NCBI GenBank assembly: GCA_029433345.1
Contig: JAQTHY010000002.1
Location: 1-64,000, forward strand
Direction of reading: 5' to 3'
From: Orbaceae bacterium ESL0727
GTDB taxonomy: Bacteria; Pseudomonadota; Gammaproteobacteria; Enterobacterales; Orbaceae
DNA: 64,000 bases
Position numbers and translations under genes: made by a program. Each line of letters opens with the position of its first letter. The stretch's first letter is position 1. Below the pieces are notes generated by a model. The model was not told the DNA's origin and did no database searches. It worked only from the letters and a program-made list of their open reading frames with translations. Shown in pieces: positions 10,344 through 18,865 of the stretch.

Positions 10344-10969
10344 TTATTGCTCTCCGCGTAACTGTTTTACAAATTTGGTCACTTGTTTGCCGCCATTAAA
10401 GCCAATACAGATATCTTCTATCTGGTTCGCCCGTTCTTGCTGCTGCAATTTGATGATTTTGTCGTAATAAAGTAGTAACTGCCTTGTCGTATAGTTGGGT
10501 AATTGCTGTGCATCGTGTCCATTTTTAGCAAGCAGCGTAAAAACATCGCCCCAACTTACGGTTTTGCCTGTTTTATAGCGTTTTGGCGGATGATTTTGCG
10601 CGTAACCGCGTTCATAAAAAAAGCGGAATTGACCACCCACCACCAATCTAATAGTTGCAATCCATCTGTGTAACTTAAAGATTCAATAAAACTAATCGGC
10701 TTATTAATCGAAACGCTAATCAGTGCATTAACCAGTGCTAAATTATCAATAATCAGTGCATCGGCTTGCTCAATCGTCAATTTATTTGACTCATTCATAG
10801 CAGTCACAATACGTGCCGTAAATTGCTCAATTTCTGAACCGATGGTTAACGCATCTTTAAATGAATATTCGCGAACTGTAATCGTTTCACCCGCAATATT
10901 AATATCTCGGTGAGGTAATAAGATTGTTGCATCGTCGGGTTGTTCTTTTTGAATCACTTTTTCTGCCAT
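10344..10969 (-). CDS. Tail assembly chaperone pair made by -1 frameshift (G/GT type)
   Basis: Frame one runs from ATG 10969 (after GGTGA) to 10556: 137 residues, DUF6631-like. The downstream frame ends at 10344. The frames overlap and a heptamer T TTT TTT, correctly phased after GC, lies at 10616-10622. A -1 slip there joins AFF to YERGYAQNHP and gives a fusion of about 208 residues. Place between tail tube and tape measure plus the slippery site is the conserved layout of long-tailed phages: short and frameshifted chaperones bind the tape measure while the tube assembles. No independent start of quality exists for the second frame (only a TTG). Confidence 0.8.
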
Positions 10970-11032
10970 TGTTATCACCAAATAAATAATTTAATTGAGC
11001 GGTGATCACTCACCGCAATTTTTTATTAACTG

Positions 11033-11800
11033 TTATTCTGCTTTTTGGGTATAGGAACCAAAATAGCCCAGCGTACTATCTTTGGTTTGCGTCATATCGG
11101 CAAGTACAGTAGCGGTTAACGGCAATTCACCGTAGCCTTCGTTATGTAACAGCGTGAAATTAGAAACGGGATTAAATTTGACTCGGAATAGCTCAACAAT
11201 CACATGCGAATCTTCCTGGTCAGTATTGATACCATCTAGCATAAACCAGCGTTCTGGAGGCTGACGAGTAAAGATACCGAGACTTTCAGTTTTGGCATAA
11301 GAGTAGTCAACAGTAGCTGTCAGTGCTACAGTTGTAAGTAATTTAATCAGTCCCGCAGGTGCAGATTCAACAATATAATCAGTTCCTTCGACTAACGTAG
11401 CGCTGCTGGCGTTTTTAAGTTCAACGTCTGCAACAAAGGAATGGGTTAATTTGATACGGTCACCAATAACTAATCCGCTTGGTAATGCTTCATCAGTAAT
11501 AATACCTGACGCGACTGTAATAACTTCACCGTAAAGCGCTAGTGCAAGATTTTCAATCGACCAATCTTTTAATGTCATATTGAGCGTGCCATTTTTACCA
11601 AGGGTTAATTCACCGACTTGCAGACGTTGCCCTGTGTAAGACTCATTTTGTTGCACAGTATCAACACTCAATTCCATTTCACAGGAATCAGCAACGCCAA
11701 CATGGCGAAATGCACCAGGTCGATTGGGAGTAGCACTTGTATTACGCTTAGCAAGATTAATCGGACCTTGTAAGCTCATTAATAAATCATTCTTTTCCAT
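11033..11800 (-). CDS. Major tail tube protein
   Basis: 255 residues, just before the tail chaperones. Seen: beta-rich body with VADSCEMELSV, a SIENLALALYGE motif and VIVELFRVKFNPVSNF near residue 190, ending in LGYFGSY. Tube proteins polymerise in stacked rings around the tape measure. No sheath gene is present upstream, so the tail is non-contractile. A paralogue lies at 1642-2434. Confidence 0.75.
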   Translation of the reverse strand: MEKNDLLMSLQGPINLAKRNTSATPNRPGAFRHVGVADSCEMELSVDTVQQNESYTGQRLQVGELTLGKNGTLNMTLKDWSIENLALALYGEVITVASGIITDEALPSGLVIGDRIKLTHSFVADVELKNASSATLVEGTDYIVESAPAGLIKLLTTVALTATVDYSYAKTESLGIFTRQPPERWFMLDGINTDQEDSHVIVELFRVKFNPVSNFTLLHNEGYGELPLTATVLADMTQTKDSTLGYFGSYTQKAE

Positions 11801-11826
11801 AATTACTCCTAAATTTTTAATTTATT

Positions 11827-12276
11827 TTATCGGCTACCGATAAAATGTTGCGTTTGATATGAATCAATCCAAACGAGCACGCCGTTAACAAAACCTAAAG
11901 TTTGCCCGCCTACCCAACTTACTGGACGAGCACCATCAATAAACTGCACAGTTTTCCCAATCAGTAAATCACGAATTGCACCGATAACTGGATTAGCTAA
12001 CTGTTTTACATTGGTGATATTGGTTGCTTGACTGGATAGATCACGGGCAACGGTTACAACACCAAAATTAACGCTAACTGATTGACGTGTGCCTATGGGT
12101 CTATCGTTGGGTGTTTCTTTGCCAAGTAGCACATAAGCTGCAGGCGTCGGGGTGCTAGTTAAGTCGGTCAATTTGCTGTATTCGGCACTTGTACCGACAA
12201 AAACTAATGTCTTATCTTTCAATAATAGTTTTAGTTTTTCGGCTACAACCGAAACATCAAACGGTGCACTGCTCAT
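11827..12276 (-). CDS. Tail terminator-like protein (Mu gp37 family)
   Basis: 149 residues with the DUF1834/gp37 layout: an N-terminal helix, STPTPAAYVLLGKE, then a beta region containing VSVNFGVVTV and a GARPVSWVGGQTLG ending. Mu gp37 is a tail-head joining or terminator protein. The gene overlaps the DUF1320 gene by 4 bp and precedes the tube gene. Confidence 0.75.
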   Translation of the reverse strand: MSSAPFDVSVVAEKLKLLLKDKTLVFVGTSAEYSKLTDLTSTPTPAAYVLLGKETPNDRPIGTRQSVSVNFGVVTVARDLSSQATNITNVKQLANPVIGAIRDLLIGKTVQFIDGARPVSWVGGQTLGFVNGVLVWIDSYQTQHFIGSR

Positions 12277-12797
12277 CGGCCAAAATCCTTAAGTGAATTC
12301 ATATCAAATACTCGCTGTGGCCCCACATGTTGTGGGGCACCACCAGCAATCGGCATAGCATCATCAATACCTAGCGAATATTTACCATCTGCAACCAATT
12401 TTAAAAAACCGAGCACTTGCTTATAATCACGCACAATTGGATCTGATTTTTCATCAGAAACACGATTACGATGCAACTTATAACGCACCATAACACGTGC
12501 CCAATCAGTTAATAATCGAGGTATTTTAACTAACGGTAGCTTATGCCCTCGTTGACGTAAAAAACCCTCAATCTCGGCATGAGCATCGTCGATAGCTTCA
12601 TTAATACGTAAAATTGCTACATTAGCGTTTGTTACATCATCAAATGGCCATGCAGATGTATCCTGATTATTGATAATAGTTTCAAGCAATTTACTATCAC
12701 ATGGAATTTCCCCATCTTGAGCGACCGACTGTGACAGTTCAACGAGGCCGGGGCGTTCAGCTAAATTCAGTAATGTAATATAAGCAGCACTCATCAT
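12273..12797 (-). CDS. Head completion protein, DUF1320 (Mu gp36 family)
   Basis: 174 residues, all-helical. Residues 60-130 carry AIDDAHAEIEGFLRQRGH and LTDWARVMVRYKLH, the core signature of DUF1320. The family stands between capsid and tail terminator in Mu-like phages and likely forms the head-tail connector. It is preceded by a 56-bp gap containing a short hairpin (ACCAACC..GGTTGGT, about 12810-12830). Confidence 0.8.
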   Translation of the reverse strand: MMSAAYITLLNLAERPGLVELSQSVAQDGEIPCDSKLLETIINNQDTSAWPFDDVTNANVAILRINEAIDDAHAEIEGFLRQRGHKLPLVKIPRLLTDWARVMVRYKLHRNRVSDEKSDPIVRDYKQVLGFLKLVADGKYSLGIDDAMPIAGGAPQHVGPQRVFDMNSLKDFGR

Positions 12798-12853
12798 ATT
12801 TTCCTAAAACCAACCATTAAAGGTTGGTTTGTTATGGGTGATTTATTAAGCTA

Positions 12854-13780
12854 TTAACTATTAGCGGGGATCACATTTTCAAATAAATAACCAGCATCTT
12901 TAGCAATTACCAGTTCTTTTACTGATTCACCAACACGGACACGTTGTCCACCGCGTAAGCCGATATTAGGATCAGCGATTGAACCTGAAACACGATCCTT
13001 AAATTGCGCAGTGAAACCAAATGTAACGCCGCCTTTAGTATTGGCTAATTTATTGCGCACAGTAAATGATGCTTTATTACCCCACGCACGTAATAGTGTC
13101 GGTGATTTACCCGGCTTGGCACTATTTAAGAAAGCATCACCAATATAGATGGCTTCAAGTTCAAGTAAATCAGCTAAAAATTGAAGTGGCACAAGCCCGC
13201 TTTCTCCTGAATTACCATGATAAGCGGCTACAATTTTGGGATGACGACGTAATATTGTTGCAACACGGCGACCGAGTGTTCCAATATTTGGACGTACATT
13301 CATTGTGTCAAATGCATCTGTAATCAGTTTAATTGGGTCACTGTCTGGAACACTCCATTGTTCCGTCTGCGTCAATTCTTTTGTATTGTTGTAATTTTTT
13401 TTGTCAAAAATTACGTTAGCAGCTCTAACCTCACGATCTAACAAAATTAAATCTGTGGTGGCTTCAACTGCATGACCGAGCGGGTTATAGCCTGTGATGG
13501 CAGTATCAATATCATCCTGTGGTACAGGGCTATCTAACCCATAGTCAGTGACAGAACTCTCTTTTTCCTTTGCACCAAATTCGACTTGATTTGGCTGGGA
13601 AGTACGACCCACTTTAGTATCGGGCAAAGTAAATCGTTCCGAAAAATCATATTCTAGCCATTTAAACGATGTGCTAGAAACTGGAATACGCGGTAAAACT
13701 TCATCGGCAATCAAATTGCTATTGCGATAAGCAATGGCTATAGCGGTTAACTGGGGTTCAACTGGGAAAGGACGTTGCAT
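12854..13780 (-). CDS. Major capsid protein
   Basis: 308 residues. Begins QRPFPVEPQLTAIA and carries AYRNSNLIADEVLPRIPV, a pattern of Mu-like major capsid proteins in the BcepMu group. The C-terminal RVRVGESVKELVIAKDAG matches the family. It forms the icosahedral shell together with the protease/scaffold. Length fits the HK97-fold group. It is preceded by the decoration protein gene and a 57-bp gap. Confidence 0.85.
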   Translation of the reverse strand: MQRPFPVEPQLTAIAIAYRNSNLIADEVLPRIPVSSTSFKWLEYDFSERFTLPDTKVGRTSQPNQVEFGAKEKESSVTDYGLDSPVPQDDIDTAITGYNPLGHAVEATTDLILLDREVRAANVIFDKKNYNNTKELTQTEQWSVPDSDPIKLITDAFDTMNVRPNIGTLGRRVATILRRHPKIVAAYHGNSGESGLVPLQFLADLLELEAIYIGDAFLNSAKPGKSPTLLRAWGNKASFTVRNKLANTKGGVTFGFTAQFKDRVSGSIADPNIGLRGGQRVRVGESVKELVIAKDAGYLFENVIPANS

Positions 13781-13837
13781 AGTTATATTCTCCGAACTGT
13801 TATTTATGATTAAATCAATAGATAATCTAATGTAAAC

Positions 13838-14197
13838 TTACAATGACTTACCTGGTGCTATCCAAATAGAACCGAGCTCATCAACATTACCTTTTTCTTC
13901 GGCATAACCGATAATAAAATCGCCTATTCCCGCTTTTTCGGCTCGTCCATCTACCGCCGCGGTGATTGGATCACCGATTGCGATTGGACCACCATAGAAA
14001 ACATGCGCTAATCCGCTGCGAATCACGTCAAAAACTTCGCCATCTCCACCACCAACAATAGTTGATACGCCGATTAATAGTGCGGCGCCATCGGTTGCTT
14101 GTTTTGCACTACCATCATTACTACCATGGCAAACAATAACGCGCGGTTTTACTTCACCTTCGGCAGTTTTTGCCACAACCAAACCTGGAATATTCAT
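13838..14197 (-). CDS. Capsid decoration protein, DUF2190
   Basis: 119 residues from the second ATG (14197); the first ATG at 14203 touches its AAAGG site, so the second is better spaced. Seen: MNIPGLVVAKTAEG, VIRSGLAHVFYGGPIAIGDPI and IIGYAEE, the usual beta-barrel pattern of cement proteins that stabilise the shell. Placed between scaffold and capsid as expected. Confidence 0.8.
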   Translation of the reverse strand: MNIPGLVVAKTAEGEVKPRVIVCHGSNDGSAKQATDGAALLIGVSTIVGGGDGEVFDVIRSGLAHVFYGGPIAIGDPITAAVDGRAEKAGIGDFIIGYAEEKGNVDELGSIWIAPGKSL

Positions 14198-14249
14198 ATG
14201 CATACCTTTAAATTAAAATTCGAAACTAGACTAAATTTGATTAGCCCAT

Positions 14250-14741
14250 CTAATACTGCTTATTGTTTAGCCTGTTTAGTGACATACTCAACTGCTTGCG
14301 AAATAGAAATGATGTTTCCTTTCTCTTTTTGCTCTTGTTGATATTTTTGGCTTTGGCAGCAATTATTTTTGGATCATCCTTATCGTCATCGTCATTTTGA
14401 TCTTTATCACTAGCTGACTTTTCAGCAAAATCCATAAAATTAGGGCGTTCAGACAGAACCTTTTTGATTAAATCGGCTGGTGAGCTATTTACTGTGGTAC
14501 CACCTTCCGCAAATGAAATTGGCTCATTGCCAAGTGACATGAATACTTCAACAACTGATGTTTTGTGAATTGGTAATAATTTACCTTCAGTAACTAACTT
14601 GTCAGCAAATGATACGAATTCAGCACGTTTTTGTTCTTGCTCTTTTTTAGCAATAGCCAGTTCTCGCTGTTTAAGTGCTTCACTATCAGCGTCTAGTTTT
14701 GCTTGTTGTTCGGCAAAACTGACTTCGTTGGGTTTTGTCAT
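14250..14741 (-). CDS. Scaffold protein (Mu gpZ-like) from internal start in I
   Basis: In-frame ATG at 14739-14741 (residue 201 of the protease gene) has a strong AAAGGAG site about 7 bases upstream. It would make a 163-residue product with the coiled-coil scaffold only. Mu makes its scaffold Z from an internal start in I; the same arrangement is visible here. Shares the shifted C-terminus. Confidence 0.65.
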   Translation of the reverse strand: MTKPNEVSFAEQQAKLDADSEALKQRELAIAKKEQEQKRAEFVSFADKLVTEGKLLPIHKTSVVEVFMSLGNEPISFAEGGTTVNSSPADLIKKVLSERPNFMDFAEKSASDKDQNDDDDKDDPKIIAAKAKNINKSKKRKETSFLFRKQLSMSLNRLNNKQY

Positions 14742-15341
14742 TGAACTCTCCTTTATTAATTCTTTCTCTTTAAAATCAGCTTGAGCGGATAGCGATTCAA
14801 TCCGCCAATTCGGTAAAATTTGGTCTGTTTTTTCGATTCCTTCTTTTTCAATTAAGTATTCACGTAATGATTTGAGTGTATCGATAATGCTTTCATCAAA
14901 AGGCATGGCAAATTCAGCTGCGCCTTTCTCACCGTCAGATTCAGCAAAGTTGGCATCTGGTAAACCTTTAATGGCGGGCGCTGCCGCACCTAAAAAACCA
15001 ATGTGGCGAGCATAATAATGACCTGGCTTTGGATTACCTGGTGAATCGGGTAAGTAGATAGATAGTGAGCGTTTTTTATAACTGCCTGCATTAAATGCTT
15101 CAGCAAATTCAGGATTAACCTGTTCAAGTTTTGCGTAAACTAAACCGTCTTTAATCTCAAATGATTTAGCCCAGCCATATGCTGGAGCCGTTAACTTAGG
15201 GTGCCCAATGACTGCAGGCGCTTCAGATAAACTTGGATCGTAGCTTTCAGCCAAATCAACACAGTTATCCAACGTAAACGTAATTTTTCGACCGTCAACT
15301 GCGGTATGAGTACCAGGTTTAAAAACGGGAATTAGGGTCAT
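14250..15341 (-). CDS. Head maturation protease (Mu gpI family), C-terminus shifted
   Basis: 363 residues as read. Residues 1-150 are the Mu I protease domain (TLIPVFKPGTHTAVDG; VIGHPKLTAPAYGWAK; HIGFLGAAAPAIKGLPD). From residue 201 it is a charged, coiled-coil scaffold. The last 25 residues look out of frame. One extra A in the T5 run (+ strand, 14344-14348) would give YQQEQKEKGNIISISQAVEY and a stop at 14260, which looks like a real end. The change affects only the tip, so function may survive. Confidence 0.8.
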   Translation of the reverse strand: MTLIPVFKPGTHTAVDGRKITFTLDNCVDLAESYDPSLSEAPAVIGHPKLTAPAYGWAKSFEIKDGLVYAKLEQVNPEFAEAFNAGSYKKRSLSIYLPDSPGNPKPGHYYARHIGFLGAAAPAIKGLPDANFAESDGEKGAAEFAMPFDESIIDTLKSLREYLIEKEGIEKTDQILPNWRIESLSAQADFKEKELIKESSMTKPNEVSFAEQQAKLDADSEALKQRELAIAKKEQEQKRAEFVSFADKLVTEGKLLPIHKTSVVEVFMSLGNEPISFAEGGTTVNSSPADLIKKVLSERPNFMDFAEKSASDKDQNDDDDKDDPKIIAAKAKNINKSKKRKETSFLFRKQLSMSLNRLNNKQY

Positions 15342-15558
15342 AATTATGCTCCATCAAAATGATATAGAGCATCATGATCCTATTTTGAAAAAGGGTAATC
15401 TGAACTTGGACAGATAATAATTGTATTGTCGGAATAAATTAAGAAATGAAATAACAGAAAGGAACAGCGCTAAAACGTATTATAAAGCATTTACAACACG
15501 ATGATAGTAGTGGAGTCGTAAAATCGTATTACTGTTTTATAAAATAGCTTAGTATGCG
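15342..15558. other. Intergenic gap in head operon
   Basis: 217 bp with no ORF between G and I, rare in this packed operon. AT-rich. No hairpin with T run seen. Could hold a promoter; none is convincing. Confidence 0.3.
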
Positions 15559-16044
15559 TTATAGTGCGTTTTCTAAATGTTCACGTACTACATCGGCAAG
15601 TAACAATTCATCTTTATCCGAAACACCAAGCCACGGGCGGGCAGGAATAATCACTTGCTTCACAGGTTGACCACCCACTTTAAGCGCTCCAGCTGTTACG
15701 GGTTTAATAATACCTCCGAACTGGTGAATGGCACCGTACGGCACATTGGTACCAAATAGCAGTGCATTTTCCTCAATTTGAGGATGAAGTGTACTGCGCA
15801 ATGTTCCATCTAACGTTAAAATTTTATCTTTCTGTTTTGGTTTTGATTCTCTATACCATGGTGATAGTTCTTGCCACGGTACCCCATCGGGTGACTCTTG
15901 GGCATCAAACCGAGCATCATGCATATCAAGTAATGCTTCACCCATATGTGCAAATATAGGGGATAGATTGTTGATTACCTCTTCAAGACTGAGTAGTTTA
16001 TTAAGTACCTCATTAGCACTGAATTCAATCGTGACACCTGTCAT
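15559..16044 (-). CDS. Virion morphogenesis protein (Mu gpG family)
   Basis: 161 residues starting at ATG 16044, which has AGGTGA eight bases upstream. Seen: VINNLSPIFAHMGEALLDM, PDGVPWQELSPWY and an IIPARPWLGVSDKDE end; these are hallmarks of the phage virion morphogenesis (tail completion) family. It follows the F gene, as in Mu. Likely completes the head-tail joint. Confidence 0.85.
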   Translation of the reverse strand: MTGVTIEFSANEVLNKLLSLEEVINNLSPIFAHMGEALLDMHDARFDAQESPDGVPWQELSPWYRESKPKQKDKILTLDGTLRSTLHPQIEENALLFGTNVPYGAIHQFGGIIKPVTAGALKVGGQPVKQVIIPARPWLGVSDKDELLLADVVREHLENAL

Positions 16045-16143
16045 TTTTTCACCTATACTATGCTCATTGTATGTGCGGGCAGTCTCTGCCAAGACCTCGA
16101 ATCCCACGCGCAACAAACTCAACTGTGGCAGTGGTTGAGTTTT

Positions 16144-17370
16144 TTATCGTTTATATACTCGAATTCCAACCCGTAATTGTTCCAAATAGTCAGGATTATC
16201 GGGTGCAAATGTTGTCACACCAAGCCATCCATCATCACCGACTTCAAACACAGCGAGCATCGGTTTTATTTCACCATCAATCATAAAACGCGAAATATAC
16301 CGTCGACGCACTACGGATTTTTCTAAGTGATCAAAGTATTCCATACGCGCCCAAATCTCATCAGGTTGTTTTAAAGAATCGGCAAGTAATAATAAAAATT
16401 GTTCACGGCCACGTTTGGTCACTTTCAATTTACCTGTTTTGCTAACGGTGAAAAGCTGCTTCCCAATTACTAGCGCTTCACCCGCGATATCTTTAAAAAT
16501 AGCTGGATTATTAAGAGTGGCACCAAATTCATTAAGAAAAATATTAGCATAATCTTTTTCGGTCAAACCTTTTTCTAACAACCTATCTTTACTTACTTCA
16601 CGAATAGGTGACCATTCATCCGTTGCTTTGCTTGATGGTAAGCCTCGTTTTAAAGTTGGATCAGTATCAAGTGGATTTGGTACAAAGTTATCAAGTCTTG
16701 ATTGCCCAGGTATATGTTCAAAACTCGGATCAATCCCTTCAGGGACGTGTACAATACGTGGATTATCACTATTCGTGCCAATGACTTTATCAATATAATT
16801 AATGGTTGGCGCTATATCTGGTCCATCTTTACCCATGCGTTTTAAATCGCCTTTAGTTCGCCCACGAACACGACACTGGCAGCCGTAACCATTTGGGGGA
16901 AAATGCGTATTCCACCATGGATCATTAAAATCAAGCACCAAGTGATCCCAACTTTCATGTAACTCACGCGGATGTTCAACATAATCACTATGCAAGTATT
17001 CCATATAAGGAAATTTAGCATCTCGCAGTTGTTGATAGCGACCAGCCTGATAAGAACTATTTAAATTAGTTTCATAGATAACACGTGTACGCCAGTTAAA
17101 GCTTCCGTTATAGCTCCATCCGTGTCGCTCGACAATTTCAGCAAAATCTTGACGAAATTCTTCTAACGTAGTCCCTTGGCTGATGGCTTTATCGATTGCA
17201 AGTCTGAAATCATTTAGTAACTCATTACGATTGGCACCAGCCACCACAAACGCATAATCATGTTCGTTGTTGTAGATATCTGTATAGCTATTTGTCGGTA
17301 CATTAATTTTACGTCTGAAAAACGCAATTTGCTCTTTAAATGGTAAAGAGCTATAAGCCAGATTAGCCAT
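16144..17370 (-). CDS. Minor head protein (Mu gpF / SPP1 gp7 family)
   Basis: 408 residues from ATG 17370 (GAGGA site eight bases upstream). Seen: GTTLEEFRQDFAEIV, TRVIYETNLNSSYQAGRYQQ and a zinc-knuckle-like HFPPNGYGCQCRVR, the signature of the F domain. C-terminal half has a PLxP-like beta domain. It works in head morphogenesis and DNA ejection, bound near the portal. Overlaps the portal gene by 8 bp. Confidence 0.9.
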   Translation of the reverse strand: MANLAYSSLPFKEQIAFFRRKINVPTNSYTDIYNNEHDYAFVVAGANRNELLNDFRLAIDKAISQGTTLEEFRQDFAEIVERHGWSYNGSFNWRTRVIYETNLNSSYQAGRYQQLRDAKFPYMEYLHSDYVEHPRELHESWDHLVLDFNDPWWNTHFPPNGYGCQCRVRGRTKGDLKRMGKDGPDIAPTINYIDKVIGTNSDNPRIVHVPEGIDPSFEHIPGQSRLDNFVPNPLDTDPTLKRGLPSSKATDEWSPIREVSKDRLLEKGLTEKDYANIFLNEFGATLNNPAIFKDIAGEALVIGKQLFTVSKTGKLKVTKRGREQFLLLLADSLKQPDEIWARMEYFDHLEKSVVRRRYISRFMIDGEIKPMLAVFEVGDDGWLGVTTFAPDNPDYLEQLRVGIRVYKR

Positions 17371-18865
17371 TATTGCTATCCTCAATCAACTCCGTTCGAC
17401 CTGCTAAGTTCGCAGCAATTAATGCTTTTGTCATGAGTTCGGCATACTCATCAAGCTGCATATCGGGGATAAGCTTATAGAGTTCATCACGTAATTGTTC
17501 AATAGTCTCGGATTTATCAACGAGTGCCTTGATTTGATTAATCCACTTATCGGTTACTGGTTGCATTTCAGTGTTTAATCGTTCAGATTGTAAAACAGGG
17601 GTATAATCATTTTGCTTTTGTGATTCGGCAAATTCGACTGTTTTATCTGATTTTACAGCTTCTTGTTGTGACTCAGATGATTGCGGTTTTTCTTCCCATT
17701 CCCCACCGTACGTATCTTGTACATAAGCAAGTGTTGGGCGATAGCCGGTTGATTCAATAATATTTTTATCGCGTTCAGATAGCGATTTTAAATCCTCTGG
17801 CTCTTCAAATATCCTTGATACTTGCGGCACGGCAGCACCCGGGAAATTCATTTGCGTAAACCATGTGGCAGGTCCACGATTCCAACTTTCGCACATCACA
17901 TCAGAATCTGATTTGGCTATTGAATTTAATACTGCCGCTTGTAGTGATTCATCACCCCCAATTGAGTTGGAGGCTCCACCGGATGAGGTAATTTGTCCTA
18001 CTGTTACACGGCGAATAGCTTCATTCATTGAGTCATAAAAGGCTTTATAGTCACCAGCTCCAGAACGTGCAATTTGCAATAATTCAAGGATCATTCCATC
18101 TGGCATGATAATACCACTGTCTGTTTGAATCGCTCTTGTTAGTGCAAGTAAATCTCTTTTTTGCTCCGGTGTTGCTCCCGCAGGATATTTACCAACCGCC
18201 GTTGGCATACCAAATTTTTCAAGAAAAATAAGCCAAAACTTAATATCATTACGTTTGAAAAAACTTGGCCAGTACAGCCAGTGGGCTAAACCCAGCCCAT
18301 AGGGTTCGTCATCATGATCGGCACCCGTTGAGTAATGCCAAAAATAAGGCGTTTCACAGTTGATACCTTCGTTCATATTTGCAGGTGTTAATAATCTCAG
18401 TTCACCTTTTTGTGTAAATCGAAAACGTCTGCGATCACGCACTTTAATGTCATCAATCCATAGCATATTGTTTTTGGTACCATAGATGAGTTCCGAAACC
18501 GCATAACCGTAGAAAACACCGTAATGCATAAGTTTTGTGACACGATCAAAGCCAATGGATTTTAACAGCTCACTCATGGCATCCGCGGCTTCTTTATCAA
18601 TCGGCTTATCACCACCGGGTTCTACTTTCCATTCTCGTGAGATTACAGCATCTTGACGCTGACTAAAAACGGATTTAACTTCATCATCATTAAGCACTTC
18701 TTTGTAAATATCTAATCGACCGCTACCACGATTTAATAGCACGCTATCATCAGGTAGTGCAAGTGCTCCGAGGTAAGGGCGAGTAATATCATTGCCGTCG
18801 CCAGTACCGGCTATTTCGCGTCCAGTTTCGACTTGTGGCTTTTTACCTTTAAACCAGTTAAACAT
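17363..18865 (-). CDS. Portal protein, DUF935 (Mu gp29)
   Basis: 500 residues. Typical DUF935 motifs: VFSQRQDAVISREW, HYGVFYGYAVSELIYG, LIFLEKFGMPTAVGKYP and GITSSGGASN-like loop (VGQITSSGG). Forms the dodecameric DNA gate. Starts with TAATG overlap on the terminase stop (1 bp), so translation is coupled. Length and place match Mu gp29. Confidence 0.92.
   Translation of the reverse strand: MFNWFKGKKPQVETGREIAGTGDGNDITRPYLGALALPDDSVLLNRGSGRLDIYKEVLNDDEVKSVFSQRQDAVISREWKVEPGGDKPIDKEAADAMSELLKSIGFDRVTKLMHYGVFYGYAVSELIYGTKNNMLWIDDIKVRDRRRFRFTQKGELRLLTPANMNEGINCETPYFWHYSTGADHDDEPYGLGLAHWLYWPSFFKRNDIKFWLIFLEKFGMPTAVGKYPAGATPEQKRDLLALTRAIQTDSGIIMPDGMILELLQIARSGAGDYKAFYDSMNEAIRRVTVGQITSSGGASNSIGGDESLQAAVLNSIAKSDSDVMCESWNRGPATWFTQMNFPGAAVPQVSRIFEEPEDLKSLSERDKNIIESTGYRPTLAYVQDTYGGEWEEKPQSSESQQEAVKSDKTVEFAESQKQNDYTPVLQSERLNTEMQPVTDKWINQIKALVDKSETIEQLRDELYKLIPDMQLDEYAELMTKALIAANLAGRTELIEDSNNG

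Noticed and set aside
14344-14348. Programmed frameshift in gene I
   Set aside because: A5 preceded by C is not a proper slippery heptamer; a simple indel is more likely.
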